Part shown: piece after piece, positions 56,340-64,000 of the stretch
How the letters are laid out: every line of letters begins with the position of its first letter
Position numbering within the stretch: position 1 is the first letter of the stretch
Assembly (NCBI RefSeq): GCF_000001735.4
Contig: NC_003071.7
Coordinates: forward strand, 10,347,151-10,411,150
Origin: Arabidopsis thaliana
Taxonomy: Eukaryota; Streptophyta; Magnoliopsida; Brassicales; Brassicaceae
Reading direction: 5' to 3'
Length of the DNA: 64,000 nucleotides
Made by a program: the position numbers and the translations under genes
Notes under the pieces: model-generated
Databases searched by the model: none
What the model saw: only the letters and a program-made list of their open reading frames with translations
Told to the model about the DNA's origin: nothing

Positions 56340-56565
56340 CCATGGTAAAGCCATTTAGACATTATGATTGCCAAAGTACTTGAAAGATCCTAAAGGGTTT
56401 CTAAAGTACCTCGGTCTACAGGTTTGTGCATTCTGCTTAGTCTGTCTCATCACTTTCATTTACATGGTTGTTGTTTCAGGTCAAGGGAGACTTCGTGTGT
56501 CTGAACTGCAATGAATTGCGTCATCCATTCAGCAGTTTGGAAGCTGTCCGTAGACTACAATATTA
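56340..56565 (+). pseudogene. Inverted partial copy of FZF (exon 2 end, intron, exon 3 start)
   Basis: The segment gatcctaaagggtttctaaa then gtacctcggtcta, an intron with gtttgtgcattctgcttagt and cattta..catggttgttgtttcag, and exon 3 start gtcaagggagacttcgtgtg match FZF 54760-54920 on the opposite strand. Because the intron is kept, this is a DNA-level duplication, not a retrocopy. It ends around 56565. Confidence 0.85.
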
Positions 56566-57219
56566 AACGGTTTTGGTGATAATAATGTACTAGCTTTTTA
56601 ACCAAAAAAATAAAAATAAAAATATTGTATGTATTACTAATAAATACGGCTAAATCACAACACTTCTACCTTTAAAATCCCGAGGGTAAGTTCTGCGAAA
56701 ATCCGAATCTAGCAAATACAAATTGAGTTTTGCAATGCCATCATTTTTATGAAGAAGCCAAAAAGGGTTTGGTACTAGGTGAACAAGACCTAAGGAAAGA
56801 GGATGAAAAAATTATAAAGGAAATGACGTACTAAACTATTCAATACCTTTGAAGAAAACTTTCTATTTGTAAAAGATGAAGAAATGTTTGATGAACACTC
56901 TAAAAGAAAATAGCTAAGAATCATTTGCATCTAACTTGTTGAGGAGTGATGATGATAGGAAAAATTGTAACAACTCAAATCCAAAAGAAAAAGAGGGTAC
57001 AACCGTACAACCCAAGAGCTTGAGACCCAAGTTTCTAGTATATATGCTAAAAACATAAAAGAAGATCAGTGGAGGTAATGGGCTTTTTAACAACACATAA
57101 TAAGGTTTTCAATAAATGGTATGGGCTTATTGTAACGAAAACCCTAATTTCTATATACACTTAAATATACTGTACGCTTTCTTCCACAAGTGATCAGATC
57201 AGCAACAACGAGAAAGACA
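56566..57219. other. Spacer between decayed copies and F-box gene
   Basis: AT-rich, with the F-box promoter copy at its right end (aacgaaaaccctaatttcta at 57137). No gene recognised. Confidence 0.4.
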
Positions 57220-58307
57220 ATGATGATCTCCGATCTTCCGGACGATTTGGAATCTGAAATACTCTCTAGGGTTCCAACCAAGTCTCTAGCAAAATTGCAA
57301 ACGATGGTATGCTTTATTCAGAGATCCAAACTTCATCAAGAAGAACTTTGGTAACGCACCAAGTAAGTTGATGTTACTGAGTAATTTTGGAGTTTATTCA
57401 GTTAGTGTCGATCACCATGGAATTCACAAAAACGTTGATCCATCTATCGAGTTTTCTGGTAAACTTTGCCGTCTAAAGGATTCAGAGGATTTGAAAATAT
57501 CTAAGATCTTCCCACTGTGAGGGTTTAATATTATGCTCTACTAAGGGAAACACTAGACTTGTGGTTTGGGACTCCAGTACCGGTGAAACCCGGTGGATCA
57601 AACCGAGAACTCGTTTTCGGAATGATGATTACTATGGTTTAGGATACGTAAACAGCAAGTCTTCTGGCCATAGCTTCAAAATCTTGAGGTCTTGCTATTA
57701 TAGAAACGACCAGAAACAATGGGTTGCTGAGTTTGAGATCTATGAGTTTGGCTCTGATACTTGGAGGGTTCTTGATTACTTCACTCATGACTATGGTGTA
57801 TTTTCAAGTGGCGGGCCCTTGAAAAGAAACACTTACTGGGTTGCTGGAGATAAAGAAATGGGCATGTTCATGTTGTATTTTGATTTCACAAGGGAGAGAT
57901 TTGGGCATTTTCCTCTTCCGTTTAAGAGTTTTAATCGTGAAGATACTGCTTCTCTATCAGTTGTTAGGGAAGAAAAACTCTCAGTGTTACATCAAAAGAT
58001 TCTTGAATTTTCAAATGAGATGAAGATATGGTTGACCAATAAGATTGATGAAACCATAGAATTGTCGTGGAGCAACTTCGTCTTAACAGTGGATTATGAT
58101 AAGTTTAATTTACCGAGCGTGGTGAATGTGGCAAGTTTCTTGTTGGATGAGGAGAATAAAGTGGCAGTGTGTTCTGATATTGACGTGGATGATGAAAATA
58201 GGACCAGAGTCTACGTTGTTGGAGAGGATATATATAAACAAGTCTATAAAGACACTACAAAGGCATCTTATTTCAATTGTTCAACAAGTTGTTCTATTTA
58301 TTGGTGA
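57220..58307 (+). pseudogene. F-box/associated-interaction-domain gene with two frame disruptions
   Basis: The ATG at 57220 gives MMISDLPDDLESEILSRVP and KSLAKLQT, a normal F-box start (F-box proteins act in SCF ubiquitin ligases). Near 57303 the frame shifts: the expected RWYALFRDPNF follows in another frame, consistent with a small deletion. Near 57510 a C is doubled (ttcccactgtgaggg where ttccactgtgaggg keeps frame). From 57561 a 248-codon frame runs to 58307 with VVWDSSTGETRWIKPR, HSFKIL, FEIYEFGSDTWRVLDYF and GNTYWVA-like features of the FBA_1 domain. The C-terminal part alone could be expressed but lacks the F-box. It matches AT2G24510 in memory, annotated as an F-box protein. Confidence 0.75.
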
Positions 58308-59351
58308 TATACTGATTTTTACTCAAAAACATTTTTCTGATTATAGCCACTTTCACATCTCAGATTCTTGGATTTTGTAGGAAGATTAATGGATTAGAAA
58401 AAACAAAGAGTTAAAACATTTTGTTGATCTTTGAGCAGTCGCTCACGTCACCAATTCTTATGAAAATTTAAATAGTTTGCAATAAGTAAGATACTTTAAA
58501 TTTATTTACTCTTGCAAATAAAACCAAGCACACATTTACACAAGGTTCAAGATTTTGTTGTTGTTGGTTATCTAGTATTTTAACATTTTGGTGTATTTAT
58601 TAACCTTTATATACTACAAATTTGTAACAATGTATTTTTTCCCCTTCTAAGAGAAGGTATTGCGGGTTTAGGTTGTGCCATGACAGCATAGCAACTAATC
58701 TAGACAATCCTCCAAAAGCTGCCACGAAATCATGGCGGTAGGTTTATGGTTTCCAAATGATAGGTTTCTAAACTAATTTATATTTCTTAAGATTCACTAG
58801 GTATATGTTTTCTAAACTTTATATATTTTCAAAACTACACGATAACTATATCAGTCCAATATAGTAATATACAACTCACCTTTTAATCAAATACTAAAAC
58901 ACAATTCCTAAGAAAAACTCAACCCATACACATGCCAATGTTTACATATTACTCTTTTTTCTTTCATAAATCCATATTATCACGACCAATATTCAGATGC
59001 CTGTTGATTCTTAATATAATATCAACAAATATACAGTTAACATTCTTAAAACGTCCCAAACGGCTCCTCCTCTAGTATACACGAATCTGGCTGATTCTTT
59101 ATGGCTGTTTTGTCTTCGTTGACGTAAAAGGAGCTTGTGAAAATAGACAATCTCGACATACTATTCTCCTATTCCCTTCCATTACTAATACATCCATAAA
59201 TACACAATATTACTAATAAATCCACAAATATCCACAATATTTGAAATCGTCGAATTTTAAAATCTCCATTCACCATAAAAAGAAAGAGAAAAATCATTTA
59301 AACAACAAATAAATAAATATACTATTACCAAATCACACACACACCCACACA

Positions 59352-59943
59352 TCCCCTTATTATTAAAAAGGAAGTACAAATTGAAATTTTGTCTAATTTG
59401 GTCTCAATTTTGATTTCAATTTTGGATTTTCTTCTTTGCTGTTCAAAATCATTAAGGGTAATTTGGTCTTAACAATCTTCTAAACTTTATATGATCTGAT
59501 TGAATCTAAACCGTTCAATAAAATTAATTCCCTTCAATCTAAACCGTTCAACAAAAATAAGTGAAATAATTTTATTTTTTTATCTTCACTTTAAAAACAT
59601 ATAATTATAAATAACATATGGTCTTTATTTTGCCAAAAAAGTGTATAACCTGTCAAATAGTTAAAAAAACACTTATAATCATAAAAAAATATTATACCAA
59701 TTTTGTGAATCTTACATTTTTGTAAATATTTTACTTTCACTAAAATTACATACACATTTTTAAACACATTTTAACACATTTCTCTTATCACTAAATAACA
59801 ACCAAAAAAATCCCAATTATTATTTAGTTATGTTTGATTAAAAAGTTTATATTTATAAATTTAAGATATCAAATTCATTTAAATATTTAGTATAAGAACC
59901 AAATAAACCGATTGCCCGCGGTAAACCGCGGGTTAAATCCTAG
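59352..59943 (+). mobile_element. Non-autonomous Helitron, 592 bp
   Basis: The left end is TCCCCTTATTATTAAAAAGG after an A. The right end has the hairpin cccgcggtaaaccgcggg, then ttaaatcCTAG and a T. This is a textbook Helitron terminus. There is no coding capacity. It sits inside the left arm of locus B and so is younger than that arm. Confidence 0.85.
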
Positions 59944-60390
59944 TATGTATATATATATATATATATACATATTTATTTATCTACATTAAATGTAAATTAA
60001 TGTTAATTCTCAAATTATTTACCCCTCCATACTAGGGACTAGCATATTTTATATGGTTTTTTCTCAAATGCCACTCTAAGTGACAAGTAGATGGTTGTTA
60101 CTTCTATTGTGATATGTCTCACCTTCAAAAGCGCAGTCGTTTCAAATTGAATAATGAAGTATAAGACATCTCAAGAATCTCTACTTTGCGTTCCAAATCA
60201 ACAATATACCGTAAATTACTCTATTTTGAATGTGTAGTTGAGTCTCAGTATGCCAAAATTTTGAATGAGCATCCATATGAATAAATATATAAAACCATAC
60301 ATTACATAATAATAATAAAAGTTAAGGAAGAAAAAACATTGGTAATTTTAGTCACATATTGCTTACCTTTGGACTCTATTAGGATCAGTA

Positions 60391-61345
60391 TGATGCAAGA
60401 CTCGATGGTAGGCCTTGTATTAAATAGAGATGGTGGCTTCACAAATTGGCATTCGCTCTATTTTGTGAATGATTGATGGTCGATGATGTAGAACTGACAC
60501 GATGGCGGCCGCTGCTCTTGTGTGGGATCAAATGGAAGGGATGTGTTGGTGGAGTGAAGTGCACTACAAATATGTGATTGATCTCTGATACAGTACTCAA
60601 CCTTGGTGAATAACACACACAAGACAAAGAACAAGCTTACTCTCTCAATAACACTTAAAGAGAATAAGTAAGAAAATGCGGCTTCTTTGTTAAGGGTGAA
60701 AATTCGTACAATTGTTGAAGAGGGACTTTATAAGAGTCCTTCAGCTAGCCCTAAGGCCAAAAAATAAATGCATAAACACAATAAGGAAACAAATAAAAGC
60801 AAAACACAAAAACGATTATTTTTAGAAAGAAAAGAAACTAAATAAGGAAACTACTTAAACTTTCTTGAGGAGCACGTTTGATAACGATTCTAGCCGTTTG
60901 TGGGATGTTTGGACCTGCAAAGTAAAATTGAATAAACCTTACATGGATGTGATTTAGGCCTAGTAGATGTCTTTTGAGTCACTTCTTGTAGATTTCGTTG
61001 AGATACTTCTGAAATCACGTCTTGTGCTCGTTTGCTGGTCGGTTCCTTGAAGTAAAGGTATTTCTAGAGTCCCTCTTGAGTAGCTTGATCAATGTCTTCG
61101 AGCTCTTCCACGTCCTTGATGTCTTGGTCTTGATCTTGAATCTCATTATCACTCTTGGATGTGGAGCTTATATTGCACGTCTCTTGCAGCTCCAAAGTCT
61201 TCTCTTTTTTTTTTTTTCATTCATAATTTTCCATTAGAAATCCAAAGTCTTCTCTTGGCTTCTAGAGGCTTCTAAACCTGTCAAATGAGATTTCATACTT
61301 AGGGGAGTAGTTCGTTCAAGACTTATTTGGGAGAATGCTTCAGCA
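60391..61345 (-). mobile_element. LTR-retrotransposon fragment (Copia-like), fossil
   Basis: This insertion is about 950 bp inside bZIP copy 3. Read on minus it looks like most of one LTR followed, near 60590, by a primer-binding-like tgtatcagag and then a leader region. There is no gag or pol coding. It is a broken remnant; the family assignment is tentative and the age is younger than the bZIP duplication. Confidence 0.4.
61191..61256. mobile_element. Very short retroposed insertion with 16 bp target duplication
   Basis: tccaaagtcttctctt at 61191-61206 is repeated at 61241-61256. Between them are 34 bases: an 11-base T run and cattcataattttccattag plus aaa. On minus this is a 23-base body with a poly(A) tail flanked by a perfect duplication, as left by LINE machinery acting on a heavily truncated RNA. 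Confidence 0.75.
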
Positions 61346-62109
61346 AGCTCTTCCTCGGCTATAGGAAACGTGACTCGGTAGATTCCAAAGCTTTATCCAG
61401 TCAATGAAACTAGTATCCACTGAAGCACTCTTATAAAGTCTGCATAAAGGTCTAATGTCTTTACCTGCTTTTCTTTTTAAACCTGAAGTAGTCGATCTAG
61501 TCATAAGCCCGCTCTCATTCACATTGCATGCACCTTCTGAATTGGTAAAGTTTACCATAATATTACTAACATTCCACCATCGTGAGAAGCATTATTGTAA
61601 TAAAGATTCATTAACTAAGAGTAGAACCCCTTCATGACTTCGACATCATATGTCAACTCTCTAAGGCCGTCCTAGATACGCTTGATTCCCCTACCATCAC
61701 ACTTAATAGCTTAGGTTAGTTTGATCCAAGAAAACTATGATGGGTCATCAAATTAATCCCAAGGCTATTAGCGTCATTCCGTTTATGAGACTATCTCGAC
61801 GGCGGAGTGTTGCAGATAGAGTTAGACCAAAATCAGATGATGCAATGGAGAACATTTTTGATTAAACCCAAAGAATGTGTATGTGTCCTCTACATGTGTT
61901 GATGGAATAGTGTACGTCGGCAGGATAGAATTGCGACAGACTGACACCGAAGATGAGCTCCTCGATGGAATAAAAGAGAAGATATGCAGTAGTTGAGTAA
62001 TTGAATGTGGTCTGTAGTTGGAGTGCGGGAATGAATCATGATGGATGAGTAAAGCTTACCGGCGCCAATGAATTATGGAACGAAGACGATGAATTAGTAG
62101 AGCTTACCT

Positions 62110-63290
62110 TCATCATCGTCGTTCCATAACTCAATGGCTCTGTTGATCTTTACTCATCTTTCGTGATTCATTTCTGCACTCCAAATACAAACCATGATCA
62201 ATGACTCAACCATCCATGTCTATTACTCTATTTTTCCGGTGAGCTCATCTCCATCGTTAGTCCGTCATAATTCTATCCCATTGAAGTACACTTCTCCATC
62301 AGCACATGTGGAGAACATAGACTCTTCCTATGGGTTTTAACAAAATCCGCTCTCCATTGCCTCATTGGGTTCTGGTCACTAGGTCTAACTCCATCTATAA
62401 CACTATACTGCCGAGAAAGTCTAATAAACGGACCAACACTGATATCATCAGGATCAATGCGATGTCCCCTCAGAGTTCTCCGAATCAAGTTACCCTGAGT
62501 CATTAGGCATGTTGGTTGGGGACTCCAGTTGTGGCTATGAATGCCTTGGAGAGTTGATATATGATGATAAAGCCATGAAGGGATTCTACTCTAAGTTCAT
62601 GAATCTCCATAATATTAATACTTCGAATGATGAGGAGAATGTTAATAATTTGTTAATAACATTTACCAATTCGAGACGTGCAAGCAATGCGAATGAGAGC
62701 GAGTTTAAAATTGGATCGACTACTTCAGGTGTAAAACAAAAGGCAGAAAATGACATTAAACCTTTATGCAAGCTTTATAAGAGTGCTTTAGTGGATACTA
62801 CTTTCATTGACTGGATAAAGCGCTGAAATCTTTTGGGTTAAGTTTTTTCTAGCAATTTTGTTGGGAAAAGAAAGTATTATACTGATCTTAAGAGGGTTAA
62901 ATGTAAGCAATACATGACTACACTTACCAATGTTTAATTATTATACAATTATGTAATGTATAGTTTTGCGACATTTATTCATATGGATGCTCATTCAGAA
63001 TCTTGGCAAACCAAGACTCAGCTGCACGTTAAAGCAAAGAAAGCCGCAATACGTTGTTGAATTGGAGAGCATAGTAGATATTTTTGCGATGGCTAATACA
63101 TTAGCAAGTAGTAAGTTTGGAACATATCACAATGTAGCAAGTTTGGAACCGAAAAGTAGATGGTTAGTGTTTAGAATGACTGTGCTGTTTGAGGTTAAAC
63201 ATATCATATTAGCAAGTAGTAACCATCTACTTTTCGATTCGAATGACACTTTGGAGGGAACCATATAAAATGTGATGGTCTTTGGCTTGA
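62110..63290 (+). pseudogene. Decayed bZIP gene, copy 4 (locus B, right arm)
   Basis: The coding core at 62509-62826 reads VGDSSCGYECLGELIYDDKA, then MKGFYSKFMNL, LLITFTNSRRASNANES, TTSGVKQKAENDIKPLC and TFIDWIKR. The bZIP exon lies at about 62990-63270 (NLGKPRLS then YVVELESIVDIFAMANT, VKHIILASSNHLLFDSND). The basic region is worn and the frame breaks between exons. A duplicated stretch of about 60 bases inside the last exon (agcaagta..atggtta twice, 63103-63230) is peculiar to this copy. Confidence 0.68.
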
Positions 63291-63470
63291 AAAATTAAGC
63301 GTGGTCGTTATGTTGGTATGTGATTTTTTTATGCAGTAAGAAGATTTTGAAATTCAGTGATTTGGAGCGATGTAAAATGGTCTAAAATGGTTTGAACGAT
63401 TTTATGATTGATTTTAACGTTTGAGGATAGTAGCGGTAGAATCAATCAAGCGTGTTGTATATGGAAATGG

Positions 63471-64000
63471 TTGGTGATATTCTTAGTAACTAATGTTTTT
63501 GATTTGTGGATTATAACAATCTCTATAGATCTATTGACATCGCTCTCCATCTTTTTATAAATATTTTGTACTATTAAAATCAAGCAATTCTATCTAGCTA
63601 AATCCAACTCTCATTTTCATAAAGAAACAAAAAAAATGATATGAATATAGAATTCTTAAATTTTAAGAATAAATTCTTGCATATATTTATGAATTTCTAA
63701 AACTCCCTCATATTAAAGGAAACTCTTCAAAGTTTTAACAAATCTCTTCACTCTTAAGAGATAGAGTTTTAAAGATTGTTAGATTTCTTAGTATCTAATG
63801 TTATTGATTTATTGTTTCTCACAATCTTCATAAATCTACTGTAGTCTCTCTCCATTCTTTATAAATCTCTATACTCAAAAAATCAAGCAACTCTAACTAA
63901 ACCTAACTCCTACTTAACACCCCCTTCCCTAAATTTGATTGTAATTGTAGAAAAGTGAAAGTTTACATGTAATTAAAATACTAGGAATGTTTCCAATCTC
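63471..64000. repeat. Two tandem copies of a Harbinger/PIF-like MITE fragment
   Basis: About 150 bases starting ttagtaactaatgtttttga at 63475 recur, diverged, from about 63791 (ttagtatctaatgttattga); both run to aaatcaagcaa.tct. The second ends aacaccccc near 63915-63923, complementary to the GGGGGTGTT start of Arabidopsis Harbinger-type MITEs. The same material is seen within the tandem array near 6355, 6830 and 7080. Limits are uncertain because the window ends. Confidence 0.4.

Larger units (their letters stand above)
60090..62040 (-). pseudogene. Decayed bZIP gene, copy 3 (locus B, left arm, interrupted)
   Basis: Pieces on minus are the middle block at 61340-61558 (MVNFTNSEGACNVNESG, TTSGLKRKAGKDIRPLC, SFIDWIK) and the bZIP-exon remnant at about 60110-60270. 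They are split by a foreign insertion of about 950 bp at 60391-61345, which lies exactly within the EYYTDPNEVKR coding region. The N-terminal block is traceable to about 62040. It is the same family as copies 1, 2 and 4. Confidence 0.68.
58640..63470. repeat. Second inverted repeat of decayed bZIP copies (locus B)
   Basis: The left arm (about 58640-62090, gene on minus) and right arm (about 62105-63470, gene on plus) meet near 62097, where tatggaacgaagacgatgaa faces ttcatcatcgtcgttccata. The left arm is lengthened by a Helitron (59352-59943) and an LTR-element fragment (about 60391-61345). Its outer part (58640-58860 and about 59960-60110) matches the right flank of locus A at 11640-11860 and about 11100-11200. 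The central loop of locus A has been lost here. Confidence 0.78.

Overview
The window is plant nuclear DNA. Genes are intron-rich with GT-AG introns, plant-only families are present (SAUR, NAC, fasciclin-like AGP, RLCK with a USP domain), and the spacers are very AT-rich with Helitron, Stowaway and CACTA debris. Gene order and protein sequences match my memory of Arabidopsis thaliana chromosome 2, roughly AT2G24330 to AT2G24510. That assignment is from recall, not from a search. Exon limits below were worked out by hand from splice sites and reading frame; every multi-exon model I give as intact closes in frame.

Layout. 190-2416 (-): Lunapark ER-shaping protein. 2.4-14 kb: transposon-rich desert with a Helitron (4423-5310), a decayed tandem array containing a 50-residue ORF (about 5640-7990), a large inverted repeat made of two head-to-head decayed bZIP genes (8440-11270, right flank to 11860) and a CACTA-like end. 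14.1-17.1 kb (+): RRM protein. 17.6-18.9 kb (-): Raf-like kinase. 20.7-22.2 kb: satellite-like array of about 165 bp units split by a Stowaway MITE. 22.8-25.9 kb (-): USP plus kinase protein. 26.4 kb: tRNA-Arg(ACG). 26.6-27.5 kb (+): AIG2-like. 28.3-28.9 kb (+): small DnaJ-type zinc-finger protein. 30.8-31.4 kb (-): SAUR. 31.8-32.3 kb (-): FHA-domain pseudogene. 33.0-35.5 kb (+): ER-anchored coiled-coil protein. 36.4-39.2 kb (-): CUC-like NAC factor, followed by about 4.7 kb of AT-rich spacer. 44.0-45.3 kb (+): SelH-like protein. 45.9-46.7 kb (-): FLA3. 47.4 and 50.4 kb (+): RING-less and RING-bearing duplicates. 48.4-49.5 kb (-): FPP pseudogene. 51.5-53.3 kb (-): RPA2. 54.1-55.7 kb (-): FZF. 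56.0-58.3 kb (+): decayed F-box copies and an inverted fragment of FZF. 58.6-63.5 kb: a second bZIP inverted repeat carrying a Helitron and an LTR-element fragment.

The ordinary genes are unrelated single-copy housekeeping or signalling genes with no operon logic. The unusual content is in the spacers: two independent loci where the same decayed bZIP gene lies as head-to-head inverted copies able to form long hairpin RNA, the short-ORF tandem array, and several local duplications that have lost domains.
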